64,000 bases of DNA, taken from positions 434,001 to 498,000 of the forward strand of contig NZ_SLVV01000002.1 of NCBI RefSeq assembly GCF_004340465.1, written 5' to 3'. The notes under the pieces were generated by a model, which was given only the letters and a program-made list of their open reading frames with translations, had not been told where the DNA came from and searched no databases. The position numbers were made by a program, and so were the translations under genes. The DNA comes from Mesobacillus foraminis (GTDB lineage Bacteria > Bacillota > Bacilli > Bacillales > Cytobacillaceae). How positions within the stretch are numbered: the stretch's first letter is position 1; each line of letters opens with the position of its first letter. This document shows positions 8,025 to 17,270 of the stretch, piece by piece.

Positions 8025-9533
8025 ATGGGTTTAATGGAATCAACAGTTAAACAAATGAACAATAGCGAAAACACACACAACATTCAAGAAAACGAGTATC
8101 GCGAGGTCGGCCTTGCTGAACGTATCGGTTACGGTCTGGGGGACTTTGCCCAAAACCTCGTATTTGGTACAGTCGGAGGATTCCTTGCACTCTACTTGAC
8201 TACCGTTAATGCCATTGGTACGGCAGCAGCAGGGTTCATCTTCTTGTTTGTCCGTATCGTCAACGTTGTCTGGGATCCGATGGTTGGAACCTACGTCGAT
8301 AAACGAACGTTCAAGAGCGGTAAATATCGTCCTTGGCTTCTGTATGCAGGTATTCCACTTGTGATCTTATCCGCGATGCTCTTTATTCCAATTCCAGCCA
8401 TTCGCGGTTCAGTGACAGTAGCCTTTATCACTTATTTGCTGCTTGACTTGGTTTATTCTCTCGTAAATATTCCTTACGGTTCACTGAATGCATCACTAAC
8501 ACGAAATCCGCAATCAGTAGATAAAATCACAACGACTCGTATGATGCTGTCAAATGTTGCTAACCTAATGGTTTACACACTATTCCCAATGTTTGTCCAA
8601 ATGGCTGCACCAAAAGACCGCGAACTGAAAGACACAGGTTTTTTTGGTCTCAAGCTCAACATGGGGACTTATACGGATGCATCAGCAGGTAACGCATGGT
8701 TTTGGATTTTTATGGTTTACATGGTCATCGGGGCCATCGCTTTGTTCGCTTGCTACCGTCTCACGAAAGAAACCGTTGTCGCAACTGCTGAACAAACTGC
8801 ACAAGTGAAAGCATACGACCTGTTCGTTGAATTGAAGCATAACAAGCCACTCGTTATTCTTGGTCTGTTTTTCATGCTTTCTTTCACCTTCATGTTCTTC
8901 ATGAACACAGTAAATGGTTTCTTTAACCAGTACACGGTCAATCACTCAGACTGGATGGGTGCTGTAGGTCTTATCGCTTCTATCCCTGGTATCCTCTTCC
9001 CAGTCTTCTGGCCAAAAGTGAAGCACATCTTTGGTAAAAAGGGATTCTTCTATTTCTTCCTAGGTATGTTTATTGTTGGTGAACTTCTTACTTGGGTATG
9101 GTCGTTAGAAGGAATGCACGACTCACTCGCCCTTGCTTATGTTGCAACCTTCATCAAACAATGGGGTCTCACTTCAGCAACCGGTTTTATGTGGGCTCTC
9201 GTTCCGGAAGTTGTTTCTTATGGTGAAATGAAGTCTGGCAAACGTAACGCTGCTATCATCAACGCTATCATGGGTCTCTTCTTCAAGATAGGCTTTACTC
9301 TTGGTGGTGCCATTCCACTCTGGGTGCTTGCGGCCTACGGCTTCGATGGAAATGCAGTGAAGCAAACAGCAAGCGCTCTTTCCGGTATCAATTTAACGGC
9401 TATCTGGATTCCAATAGCGCTTGCTATCGTTGCAATGATTGTTATGGCCCTTTACCCACTGTCAGATAAAGACGTCAGGGATATCAATAAAAAACTCGAT
9501 GCTTTTCGCGCTAAAGCAAAAGCAGCTGAATAA
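8025..9533 (+). CDS. GPH family sugar/glycoside:cation symporter
   Basis: A 502-residue integral membrane transporter of the glycoside-pentoside-hexuronide family (MelB/XynB/UidP relatives) with about 12 membrane segments. Family hallmarks are ERIGYGLGDFAQNL near the N terminus, the conserved VRIVNVVWDPMVGTYVDKR stretch, GKYRPWLLY, and a central WALVPEVVSYGEMKSGKR loop. It probably imports a xyloside, beta-glycoside or glucuronide with a cation. The ATG at 8025 is chosen because AAGGAGA is eight bases upstream; the ATG at 8016 overlaps that site. Codon use is rich in CGT, CTC and GTC compared with neighbours, which may reflect high expression or acquisition from elsewhere. A ROK repressor, cre site and leader hairpin surround its promoter. 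Confidence 0.9.
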   Translation: MGLMESTVKQMNNSENTHNIQENEYREVGLAERIGYGLGDFAQNLVFGTVGGFLALYLTTVNAIGTAAAGFIFLFVRIVNVVWDPMVGTYVDKRTFKSGKYRPWLLYAGIPLVILSAMLFIPIPAIRGSVTVAFITYLLLDLVYSLVNIPYGSLNASLTRNPQSVDKITTTRMMLSNVANLMVYTLFPMFVQMAAPKDRELKDTGFFGLKLNMGTYTDASAGNAWFWIFMVYMVIGAIALFACYRLTKETVVATAEQTAQVKAYDLFVELKHNKPLVILGLFFMLSFTFMFFMNTVNGFFNQYTVNHSDWMGAVGLIASIPGILFPVFWPKVKHIFGKKGFFYFFLGMFIVGELLTWVWSLEGMHDSLALAYVATFIKQWGLTSATGFMWALVPEVVSYGEMKSGKRNAAIINAIMGLFFKIGFTLGGAIPLWVLAAYGFDGNAVKQTASALSGINLTAIWIPIALAIVAMIVMALYPLSDKDVRDINKKLDAFRAKAKAAE

Positions 9534-9616
9534 GTTATTAGCATGAATTTATTTCTTAACAACAAGAAATATATCCCTGCATAGCAGCTTTCTAAGAAAG
9601 AAATGACTGTGTTAAA

Positions 9617-9647
9617 AGAAGGCCAGGTTTAGATACCTGGCCTTTAT
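9617..9647 (+). terminator. Rho-independent terminator of GPH transporter
   Basis: AAGGCCAGGT pairs with ACCTGGCCTT around a six-base loop, followed by TTATCT. It lies about 85 bases after the transporter stop codon. Confidence 0.8.
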
Positions 9648-9830
9648 CTCTGATTAATTTTGTCTAATAGCATTTAAAAAAATATAGAATCCCTCTCAGG
9701 AAAACATCCCCTATCCTTTGACCAACACATAAGACAGCCCATCATTTAAAATAATTCCAGTATCCCTATGCAGGAATTTTCAGCGATTTAAACATAAAGT
9801 CTTTACTAAAACCTTCATGAATAATAATAA

Positions 9831-9892
9831 AAGGAGTCCATGAATTTGGAATTTTCCTCCCCTCATAATCTATAAAATTCCAGGGACTCCAT
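9831..9892. repeat. Interrupted long hairpin
   Basis: GGAGTCC/GGACTCC and inner GGAATTTT/AAAATTCC pair around a 19-base loop. It lies between the GPH transporter terminator and the small membrane-protein gene; no adjoining T run is strong. Otherwise the 9648-10030 stretch holds nothing recognisable. Confidence 0.4.
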
Positions 9893-10030
9893 TATCTCAT
9901 CCCGGTTAATAACTAGTAAATATAGACTATAAACAAATAGGGGTTTAACAGTTGATATTTTTTAAGCCTCTGTTTTGGAAAAAATAAAGGCGCAACTACT
10001 TCCTTGACCATTAGAAGAGACCCGCAATCG

Positions 10031-10363
10031 TCAGGGTTTATATGTGACGATAGCATAGATGCCCAGCACGAGCATGACACCAAAAATAATTCCTGCAATC
10101 ACAATGCCAGTGACGGAAACCGCGAGCACCCCATTGATCCAACGGTTCTTTTTTTCGGCTGCGTCCCCATTTTTCAGGGAAAGCTCTTCCTGCCTGGACG
10201 TTAATTTGTACCCTTTCCACCCTAGCCAAGCCATTAGCAACCCGGGGATTGCCCCCACCACATAGGCGGACACCCCTGCCAAGGCTCCAAGGATTCCCAC
10301 CACAATCAAGGTGATACTGATCGTTTTCCCGTAATAGTATACGAATTTCATAAACGGATTCAA
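10031..10363 (-). CDS. Small membrane protein of unknown function
   Basis: A 110-residue hydrophobic protein with about three membrane segments (approximately residues 13-32, 34-50 and 78-105) separated by a charged cytoplasmic loop (KLTSRQEELSLKNGDAAEKKNR). The start is a TTG with AAGGAGGG seven bases upstream; the next ATG is too far from that site. No family was recognised. Its base composition is richer in G and C than the flanking intergenic sequence, and frame-specific hydrophobicity supports a real gene. It stands alone; no functional link to neighbours is evident. Confidence 0.6.
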   Translation of the reverse strand: MNPFMKFVYYYGKTISITLIVVGILGALAGVSAYVVGAIPGLLMAWLGWKGYKLTSRQEELSLKNGDAAEKKNRWINGVLAVSVTGIVIAGIIFGVMLVLGIYAIVTYKP

Positions 10364-10944
10364 GCCTATGCCCTCCTTGTCTTTTTTGCTATTAACTAAT
10401 TTAGCTTGTTGTTTTCATAACCCCTTTGAAGTATTAATATTTAAGGAACGAATTAAATAATCTTCTAGAGCTTCATCCTTCAATTTAAAAATAAACGCTT
10501 TAAAGGTACTCTTAATTTTTGCTATTATTCTTACACCTGTTTCTCAAATTCACTAACTAGCCACCATTAGCTACTGTAGTTTCTGGGAATAATTATGTAA
10601 ATGGTTATTGATTAGCAATCAGGTACCTGCTACCAAATTTTGATAAACCTATGAATGTATAATAACTTTATAGATTGGTAATAATAATAGTGTATTCCCC
10701 TTATAGGAATCCATTGATCACTTTCGCAATGGGTTTCTTTTTGTGTTCAAATGTCTATTGGTAGCCCAAAACGAATCTTAGTTTTGCCTTAGTTTTTAAA
10801 CATTGGACTATTAACCGCCAACGCAGCAAACAGTCCTAAAAAGATGGTTTCGTCTTGTGTTAAATATATATAGAAGAACGATCTCCTTTCTCCTAAAAAA
10901 CTAATGATAATAACATCTTTAATAGTATTAATATTAATATATTT
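10364..10944. other. Gene-free AT-rich stretch
   Basis: No gene was recognised in about 580 bases. An imperfect hairpin with arms GGAATCCATTG and CAATGGGTTTC near 10706-10735, followed by TTTTTG, looks like a plus-strand terminator with no intact gene in front of it. Confidence 0.35.
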
Positions 10945-10977
10945 AAAAAAACAATGCCGGAATGAGCATTGTTTTTT
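10945..10977. terminator. Bidirectional-type terminator hairpin
   Basis: AAAAAACAATGC pairs with GCATTGTTTTTT around an eight-base loop. It lies just past the decayed minus-strand fragment and probably served that gene. Confidence 0.6.
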
Positions 10978-11004
10978 ATTTTCAAAACATTGTTAAATTA
11001 GACG

Positions 11005-11215
11005 TTAAAGACCTTTCAACCTTTCATCCCAATGACTCGATTCATTGCCGAATTCTCCAGTGCCATCAAAATACTCTTTGGCATAAGTTTTATACAGATT
11101 CATTCATTAATATTTTTGTTGATACTATGTCGCTTGATATTACTACAGCTAAGTTCTTGTCCTTTCCATAGCCAATCACAAAAGCTTTATTTTTATACAA
11201 AGAAGGAGTAGTAAT
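11005..11215 (-). pseudogene. Possible decayed small gene fragment
   Basis: Two overlapping minus-strand reading frames look protein-like: one reads KAFVIGYGKDKNLAVVISSD and ends at a stop near 11095; the other, shifted by one frame, continues with YAKEYFDGTGEFGNESSHWD to a stop at 11005 and is followed by a terminator. Neither has a good start. Together they suggest a frameshifted remnant of one small protein. The family was not recognised, and chance cannot be excluded. Confidence 0.3.
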
Positions 11216-11231
11216 TTATTGCCTATATGAG

Positions 11232-11846
11232 CTATACTATTGAATTTAAATTTTCTCTTATATCTTTCAACAACTTAGGGTAATTTACTTTTGAATAATC
11301 TGTTACATCCACTTCATATAAACTTCCTAATTCGAATGTGTCATATCCTCTGGTTGTACATCTTTCAATAAAATCTTCATAGGTCAATAGATTATCTGCA
11401 ATGCTTCTATTCGCTAAATGATCCCCTTTCTTGTAAGAAGTGACAATATGACTCAAATGCCTTGTTGGATCTAGGTCTCGGTTCTTTTGCCTTTCGAACA
11501 ATACATCTAAGTCTGCAATTAATCGAATAGTAACAACTTTATAGCCATATTTGTCTACTAACCGCTCAATATGAGGTTTCTGTTTCTGGCTAAAAGGATA
11601 GTCAGAAATTATATTGCTACCAGCTTGCATCTTCTGTTCCATTATTTCATAGTACTTGGCCCATGCCATCAATTCTACATACTGCTTTTCTTCTAAATTT
11701 CGGTATCCATAAGTATCACTATAGTTTTCTTTCAACTCATCCTGAGATAGGTGATAAAACGCACCCAACTCATTTTTGATGATATCACCTAGGTAGGTTT
11801 TCCCTGTCCCAGGCAAACCTGCTAATAAAATCAAGACTTTATCCAT
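11232..11846 (-). CDS. P-loop kinase-like ATPase (zeta-toxin/gluconate-kinase-like fold)
   Basis: A 204-residue nucleotide-binding protein. Walker A is GLPGTGKT at residues 9-16; a likely substrate-site segment is LSQDELKENYSD (about 33-44); the arginine-rich lid is FERQKNRDLDPTRH (about 117-130). This arrangement is usual in small cytoplasmic kinases that phosphorylate sugars, nucleosides or other small molecules. GAGGTGG lies four bases before the ATG. It follows the aldolase gene on the same strand, but a strong terminator separates them, so it may be expressed from its own promoter or by read-through. Substrate unknown; no antitoxin-like gene is adjacent, which argues against a toxin role. 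Confidence 0.75.
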   Translation of the reverse strand: MDKVLILLAGLPGTGKTYLGDIIKNELGAFYHLSQDELKENYSDTYGYRNLEEKQYVELMAWAKYYEIMEQKMQAGSNIISDYPFSQKQKPHIERLVDKYGYKVVTIRLIADLDVLFERQKNRDLDPTRHLSHIVTSYKKGDHLANRSIADNLLTYEDFIERCTTRGYDTFELGSLYEVDVTDYSKVNYPKLLKDIRENLNSIV

Positions 11847-11871
11847 ATGACCACCTCATCATCTTCCTAAT

Positions 11872-11906
11872 AAAAGAAAGAGTACAAGGAACTCCCCGTA
11901 CTCTGA
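11872..11906 (-). terminator. Rho-independent terminator after aldolase operon
   Basis: On the minus strand AGAGTAC and GTACTCT form a stem with inner GGA/TCC pairing, followed by TTCTTTT. It lies about 47 bases past the aldolase stop and probably ends the PTS operon. Confidence 0.8.
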
Positions 11907-11952
11907 CTGACATCATCTTAACCACTATGAGAAATACTTTTTGCTTTTGTGA

Positions 11953-12819
11953 TTATCTTACTTGAAGGGTACGGTCTTCTTTATTCATGAAGATACCAAT
12001 TTTATGTTTGACAATTTCTTTTACCGCCTGATTACACGGAATAATATTATGCCGTAAAGATTTTGTTACTTTTGTTTCGCCGAATGTTTCTTTGGCGGTT
12101 TTTGTCCATGCTACCAACAACTCAGTGCCTACATTAAATTTACGGATCCCATTATTAATTAATTCGTGAATGTCCATTTCCTTAACACCAGTACCTCCAT
12201 GTATAACCAATGGTACGTCCACTGCAGCATTGATTTCTTTTAAAAGAGGTACATTTACTTCTGTTTTGGATTTATATTGACCATGATTCGTACCGATTGC
12301 AATAGCCAACGCATCTACCCCAGTTGCTCTTACAAACTCTGCTGCATCTTTTGGGTCCGTATAAACCTTATCATCCTCGTCTACATGAATCCCTTCTTCG
12401 GTCCCACCAATCGTCCCTAATTCGCCCTCAACGGAAACTCCGTATTTGTGTGCATATTCAACTACGGCACTTGTTTTCATAATATTTTCTTTGAATGGTA
12501 AATGAGAACCATCATACATGACTGACGTATATCCTTTATCGATTGCCTCTTTAATATCATCAAAGTCCCTTGCATGGTCCAAATGCAATACTACGTCTAC
12601 CATTTCTTTCGTAGCCATAGATTTACATACGGCAACAATATTTTCATGGCCGATATACTTTGCAGTGTCTACACTCGTTTGAATAATAATTGGAGCCCCT
12701 TGCTCCTTTGCTGCTCGGATCATGTCTGGTAGCATCTCTAAATTATGGGCATTGAAGGACCCCACTGTATAATTCAATTCTTCCGCTCTAAGTGTTACTT
12801 CCTTTAGTGTTGTATACAT
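11953..12819 (-). CDS. Class II fructose/tagatose-bisphosphate-type aldolase
   Basis: A 288-residue zinc-dependent ketose-bisphosphate aldolase that splits a ketose bisphosphate into dihydroxyacetone phosphate and an aldehyde. Visible active-site residues: Asp81 and zinc-binding His82 in LHLDHARD, EGELGTIGG (131-139), zinc ligands His179 in GTNHGQYK and His207 in VIHGGTGV, and the phosphate-binding KFNVGTEL. The length is normal for the FbaA/GatY/KbaY group. Its position at the end of a PTS operon points to a dedicated catabolic aldolase (fructose-, tagatose- or related 1,6-bisphosphate) rather than the glycolytic one. GGGAGAGG precedes the ATG. No ketose-phosphate kinase or isomerase is clearly in the operon, so the pathway is incomplete locally. 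Confidence 0.9.
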   Translation of the reverse strand: MYTTLKEVTLRAEELNYTVGSFNAHNLEMLPDMIRAAKEQGAPIIIQTSVDTAKYIGHENIVAVCKSMATKEMVDVVLHLDHARDFDDIKEAIDKGYTSVMYDGSHLPFKENIMKTSAVVEYAHKYGVSVEGELGTIGGTEEGIHVDEDDKVYTDPKDAAEFVRATGVDALAIAIGTNHGQYKSKTEVNVPLLKEINAAVDVPLVIHGGTGVKEMDIHELINNGIRKFNVGTELLVAWTKTAKETFGETKVTKSLRHNIIPCNQAVKEIVKHKIGIFMNKEDRTLQVR

Positions 12820-12857
12820 AATCTATACCTCTCCCTTTACATTAGTCTTGAGTTTGC

Positions 12858-13256
12858 TCAGAACACACCACGCGTAACTTCTTTAGAAACTTGCATCATT
12901 TGATCCATTTTCTTCAAATATAACTGTAACGATTCTTCATCATTTGCTTGAGCTGCCTCTGCGCGCTTCTTGTTATAGAGTTTTAATAAGGTTTTGTAGG
13001 CAGTGCCTAGTGATTTTTTGGCCTGGATGCTTTTTTCAAATGAGTCAATAGCGTTGTCTTCTTCTCCAAGCTCATAAAACGCTAAACCAATCTCCTCATA
13101 AATTTTTGCTTGTTGCTCTCCAGTGCTATGATTTATTTCTTCTTTCTTAATGGAAATGGTCTGTTGTAATTCTTCTTTTCGCTCAGCGGTTAAGAGTACA
13201 AATTCAGTGCTTTCAATTTTCGGTTCTTTCGCTTTCTTCTTACCGAATCCAAACAT
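12858..13256 (-). CDS. Small TPR-like protein in PTS operon
   Basis: A 132-residue soluble, highly charged, helical protein. A tetratricopeptide-like stretch is visible at about residues 45-85 (IYEEIGLAFYELGEEDNAIDSFEKSI and following helix). The start is the ATG at 13256, with AAGGAGG eleven bases upstream; a TTG start at 13289 has no ribosome binding site. It lies between the IIC gene (37 bases away) and the aldolase (38 bases away), so it is surely co-transcribed. A role as assembly or regulatory partner of the PTS or aldolase is inferred from position only. Confidence 0.75.
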   Translation of the reverse strand: MFGFGKKKAKEPKIESTEFVLLTAERKEELQQTISIKKEEINHSTGEQQAKIYEEIGLAFYELGEEDNAIDSFEKSIQAKKSLGTAYKTLLKLYNKKRAEAAQANDEESLQLYLKKMDQMMQVSKEVTRGVF

Positions 13257-13292
13257 TCTTAGAAGAACCTCCTTCTTTCTCTTTCTCAAATT

Positions 13293-14582
13293 TTAAAGCG
13301 CTTTTAAAAGTGGCCCAATGATCCATGCGTATAGTAATGCAGATGTTACTGTATCCACGTCGGTTGCGGTAGCATTGACAAAACCCATAGAGTTGAACGT
13401 CGTTACTAACAATGCAGGTAACAATGTAATGAAGAACCCATGTACAACACCACCGATAATAGCGCCACGCGCACCACCTGTTAAGTTACCAAAGATGCCA
13501 GCGGTGCCTCCCGCGAAAAAAGCTGTCAGCATTCCTGGTAGGATCATGGCCAAGCCAAAGGCAGGCAGCACTAACATGGCTACAACTGAACCTATAGTCG
13601 TTGTGATAAACCCTACAATGACTGCGTTCGGACTATATGGGAACAGCACTGGGCAATCCAACGCAGGCTTTGCATTGGGAACCAGGCGCATTGCAATTCC
13701 CCTGAATGCTGGAACAATTTCACCTAGTAATAGTCGAACCCCTGATAATAATACATACACTCCTACCACGAATTGGATGGATTGTATGAAGGCGAACATT
13801 AAATAGTTGGTAGTTCCCGACAGTTCCGAAGCAAACGCTTCACCCGCAAACGCAGCGGTAACAATATAAAGAGGAATCATAACCACCATTAAGGACAGAT
13901 AGGTATCTTGTAGGAACTCAAATTGGGCGGGTAATTTTAGGTCTTCAACCGATTTTTTCTTTTCGCCCTTCTCTCCGAATAGTTTCGCTACACCAGCTTC
14001 AAACACATATCCGACAGTACAAAAATGTCCTAAGGCAATATCGTCCATACCAGTGATCTTTCGGACAAATGGTTGTGCAATGGCAGGCATGGCTACTGCA
14101 AAAACGCCCCCAATGAATCCTCCGACTAAAATTAGTGCAAGACCACGCAAACCGGCAAAGTACCCAAATACAGTTGTCATAGTAGCCATCCAAAGAATAG
14201 CCTGACCCGTTAAAAAGATGTATTTCCATCTAGTAAACCGAGCAATTATGATATTGAAGACAAAGATAGCCAAGAATGTTAAGGCGATATCACGTCCCAA
14301 TCCTAACTCATTCATTGCCTGACCATTTATGGCTTCAATCGAAGGAATAATCCCTTGCATATTGAAACCTTCAGTAAAAATCTCCCCAAAATACGTCAGA
14401 CTCCCTACAATAATGGTGGAGCCGGCTGACAAAACCATGAACCCTAGCATAGTCTTTAACGATCCAGAAATAACTTGTCCTGCCGATTTCTTCTGTAGGA
14501 TTAAACCCAACATAGCAATCAAGGCAATGGTGACGGATGCCTGAGTCAAAATATTCTGAATAATAAAGTTCACTACACTCAT
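13293..14582 (-). CDS. PTS IIC component, ascorbate (SgaT/UlaA) superfamily
   Basis: A 429-residue membrane permease of the L-ascorbate/galactitol-type PTS with about 10-11 membrane segments. UlaA-type traits are the N-terminal GSLKTMLGFMVLSAGSTIIVG-like segment, VFEAGVAKLFG, and the substrate-site region ALDCPVLFPYSPNAVIVGF around residue 310. It would bring in a sugar acid or polyol and phosphorylate it together with the IIB protein. GGAGGGGT stands before the ATG. Operon order on the minus strand is activator, IIB, IIC, TPR-like protein, aldolase. The substrate is uncertain: the enzymes of the classical ascorbate pathway (UlaD, UlaE, UlaF, UlaG) are not present nearby. Confidence 0.9.
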   Translation of the reverse strand: MSVVNFIIQNILTQASVTIALIAMLGLILQKKSAGQVISGSLKTMLGFMVLSAGSTIIVGSLTYFGEIFTEGFNMQGIIPSIEAINGQAMNELGLGRDIALTFLAIFVFNIIIARFTRWKYIFLTGQAILWMATMTTVFGYFAGLRGLALILVGGFIGGVFAVAMPAIAQPFVRKITGMDDIALGHFCTVGYVFEAGVAKLFGEKGEKKKSVEDLKLPAQFEFLQDTYLSLMVVMIPLYIVTAAFAGEAFASELSGTTNYLMFAFIQSIQFVVGVYVLLSGVRLLLGEIVPAFRGIAMRLVPNAKPALDCPVLFPYSPNAVIVGFITTTIGSVVAMLVLPAFGLAMILPGMLTAFFAGGTAGIFGNLTGGARGAIIGGVVHGFFITLLPALLVTTFNSMGFVNATATDVDTVTSALLYAWIIGPLLKAL

Positions 14583-14615
14583 TTTTTACCCCTCCATCTC
14601 TGCTGTCCCGTTATA

Positions 14616-14924
14616 TTAAACTAAAACCCCTTTTTCCTTTAAGACCGGAGCAATTTTTTCTTCGATCTCAGGTTTTGATACAATATTTTTCAAATAGACA
14701 ATGGTGGTCTGTTTGGGGTCAACGGAGAATTTCTCAAATTGGGAACGGAAATTCTGGGCTGTGATAATAATATCGGGCTTTACTGAAATGGCAGATGAAA
14801 TATCACTATGATCCAGCTTCGCGTTGACACCTAACTTGCTTAATACATCCTCTGCCGCCATTTGACAAGCAAAACTGCTTCCTAAACCTGCTCCACATAC
14901 AAATAAAATATTGACCTTTTTCAT
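14616..14924 (-). CDS. PTS IIB component, ascorbate/lactose-type fold
   Basis: A 102-residue cytoplasmic phosphocarrier. The active-site Cys10 lies in the loop FVCGAGLGSSF, as in UlaB and GatB. It receives phosphate from an EIIA and passes it to the incoming sugar on IIC. AAGGAGAGA precedes the ATG, and the stop is 33 bases before the IIC start. No separate EIIA gene is adjacent; the EIIA domain fused to the activator upstream is the obvious candidate donor, or an EIIA from elsewhere. Confidence 0.92.
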   Translation of the reverse strand: MKKVNILFVCGAGLGSSFACQMAAEDVLSKLGVNAKLDHSDISSAISVKPDIIITAQNFRSQFEKFSVDPKQTTIVYLKNIVSKPEIEEKIAPVLKEKGVLV

Positions 14925-15076
14925 AACACTCTCTCCTTTAATCCATCATTTTTTTGGCATATATTCATTTGTTTCTATTAAGCCCTTGTTTTCAGTTATA
15001 CGAAATGAGATAACCATTACGTACAGCTCTATAACTGTATGTTCCTTAGTAACTTAGACTCAATAACTGATGTGAC

Positions 15077-17185
15077 TCACTCGATTACTTCGCTTCCGTA
15101 TAACACCTGATTAAACAGGCTTACATCTTGCGAAGTAATTAACTGATCTAATCTGCCTTCATCATTAATTAATTCAATTAAATTTTTCATCACATTTAGA
15201 TGGGAATATGAATCCACTGCTGCTAGGCAAAAAACAATTTTCACGGGATCATTTTCGGGATTTCCAAAATTCACTGGTTCCTTTAAAGTCATGACACTAA
15301 CGCCTAATTTATTTACACCATCTTCAGGCCGGGCATGAGCTAGCGCCAAGTGCTTTCCTACCACGATATATGGTCCGTACTCCTCGACGGACTTAATCAT
15401 CGCGTCTATATATCGCTCTTCAATGATGTCCTCTTCTAACAATGGCTGAGCCGCTTTTGCAATCACTTCTCGCCAATCTTTACATTCCTGCTTGAGCAGT
15501 ATGTTGGAATCCCTCAAAATATCCTGTAACATCGGCTGTATCTCCCTTGTATTTATTTTCAATTGATGTTCTTTGAACGTCTCTTCTACTTTCTGGTAGC
15601 TTTCCTTGGTTACGGTCCCGCCGCTTTCTACAATTAACTTGAGGATATCCTGCATTAAACTTGTTGCATCTAACTTTTTGGATACGGTTCTCCTCTTATT
15701 CGAATTTTCCAGCAAAAAGGCATTGATTTCCTTTTTATCACTTTCTCTTAATATAGGATTAAGGAATAATACTGGTTTTCTCGGAAAATCGATGGAAATC
15801 GTCGTAAAAACCAAATCAACATCCAACTTGTCGATAAAGTCTAATTCATATGAGCTCAACACTGCTACAATCTCGATATTGAATTGCTCTTTCAAATTCG
15901 CTGCTAACAGCTTGCCAGTCGAAATTCCATGATTACAAAGGACAACCGCCTGATAGACATATTGTTCTTTTTGTTTGATCTGACTGGCAGAAGTTGAAAA
16001 ATAGACGGTCAAAAACCCAATCTCATCTTCAGATAATGGTTTCTTGATGTAATCCTTAATTCGCTTATTGAAGCTGTTGACTGCCTGATAAATCTCGGCA
16101 TAGGACTCCTTAATAGTGTCTTTTAAGGGGTTAAATACCTGTAAATCGTTCTTAGCCCGGCTCAACAAACCTGTGATATGTTTATACAAACCTTCATATA
16201 GATCTTCTTCTCTCTGCGAAAAAGGAATTTTGGTTATTTTCTCTACATGATCAATTAATTGAATGGCTAATAATTGGGCCGTAACCCAATCGAATGAATT
16301 ATTCATGTCTTTGGGATTAAACGATTCGATTGTGAAGGTGGTATATTTGATTTCATTTAATGATGGATATAAATCAAACTCCATACAGATGGAATCGATA
16401 AAATTTCTGATAGGATCTTCTTTTATTTCTGCTCTCACTTTGGATAATTCACTTAGGGTGTTTCCTTCTTGCAGCCGTCTTACCCATATTCCTAAGAAAA
16501 GAATGCTTTGGTTTCGATATACATGATTAATCTCAACTCTGGACATTTCCAAGACGTCGTCATAAAGATTTCCAATGAGCCTTAATACATTTGCATCCAT
16601 ATAATCCAATACCAATTGATCAGCAAAAGAATTCACTGCTTCGATATCTCGATAGCCCATTAAATAATCTATATCTGTCAAACTGTTAATTACGTCGTAC
16701 AACATGGACCGTATCGATCGCTCATCACCTTTTAATACAATCCCTTGTTTCGGTAAACTCACAACAGAAATGGCATATTCCTTTAAAAACTGACGGAGTT
16801 TTCGCATATCCTCATCCATTGTACTTTTGGATACCTGCAGCTTCTCTTCCATTTCATAGAGCAGTGTCGTTTTTGTGGTATCGGCAATATCTAAAAGCAG
16901 GGCAAGGAACCGTTCATTGGGCCTTAAATAATCTGTTTCCTTATCATCACTTATTTTCGCCAGGAGCTTTTCACGTTCTAAATCAGAAAGGACTAATTTC
17001 ATCCCTTTTCCTCTTGTAGTCGTAATGGAGGGATAATTATTTTCATCCAAATAGTTATTAATCACAACCAATTCATTACGAAAAGTACGCTCACTAATAG
17101 AGAATTCTTTACTTAAATCCTCACAAGTCAAAAAGGTATTTACTGATAAAAATCTAGTTAGTATTCGTTGAGTCCGATCTTTCAT
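15077..17185 (-). CDS. PRD-type transcriptional activator with EIIB- and EIIA-like domains (MtlR/LicR type)
   Basis: A 702-residue PTS-controlled DNA-binding activator. Order of domains: N-terminal helix-turn-helices (about 1-130; FLTCEDLSKEFSISERTFRNEL), PRD1 and PRD2 (about 165-405), a GatB-like EIIB domain with a Cys in VVLCNHGIS (about 415-500), and a C-terminal mannitol-type EIIA domain with the phospho-site His617 in ALAHARPEDG. Phosphorylation by HPr and the PTS components normally tunes activity to sugar flux. The ATG at 17185 is chosen because AAAGGAG lies eight bases upstream; an in-frame extension of 25 residues lacks such a site. A cre site 86 bases upstream indicates CcpA control. 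It heads the operon, with a 152-base gap before IIB that may contain an activated promoter. Confidence 0.9.
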   Translation of the reverse strand: MKDRTQRILTRFLSVNTFLTCEDLSKEFSISERTFRNELVVINNYLDENNYPSITTTRGKGMKLVLSDLEREKLLAKISDDKETDYLRPNERFLALLLDIADTTKTTLLYEMEEKLQVSKSTMDEDMRKLRQFLKEYAISVVSLPKQGIVLKGDERSIRSMLYDVINSLTDIDYLMGYRDIEAVNSFADQLVLDYMDANVLRLIGNLYDDVLEMSRVEINHVYRNQSILFLGIWVRRLQEGNTLSELSKVRAEIKEDPIRNFIDSICMEFDLYPSLNEIKYTTFTIESFNPKDMNNSFDWVTAQLLAIQLIDHVEKITKIPFSQREEDLYEGLYKHITGLLSRAKNDLQVFNPLKDTIKESYAEIYQAVNSFNKRIKDYIKKPLSEDEIGFLTVYFSTSASQIKQKEQYVYQAVVLCNHGISTGKLLAANLKEQFNIEIVAVLSSYELDFIDKLDVDLVFTTISIDFPRKPVLFLNPILRESDKKEINAFLLENSNKRRTVSKKLDATSLMQDILKLIVESGGTVTKESYQKVEETFKEHQLKINTREIQPMLQDILRDSNILLKQECKDWREVIAKAAQPLLEEDIIEERYIDAMIKSVEEYGPYIVVGKHLALAHARPEDGVNKLGVSVMTLKEPVNFGNPENDPVKIVFCLAAVDSYSHLNVMKNLIELINDEGRLDQLITSQDVSLFNQVLYGSEVIE

Positions 17186-17270
17186 AAGAGTAACTCCTTT
17201 CTTAATCTGATTATAAATTGTAATATTTAAATAGTTTAGTACATGTTTTTGCAACTTCAATTTGCAAAAG

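Noticed and set aside
10962-11171. 69-residue plus-strand reading frame
   Set aside because: It begins inside a terminator hairpin and opposes the better minus-strand traces; no ribosome binding site.
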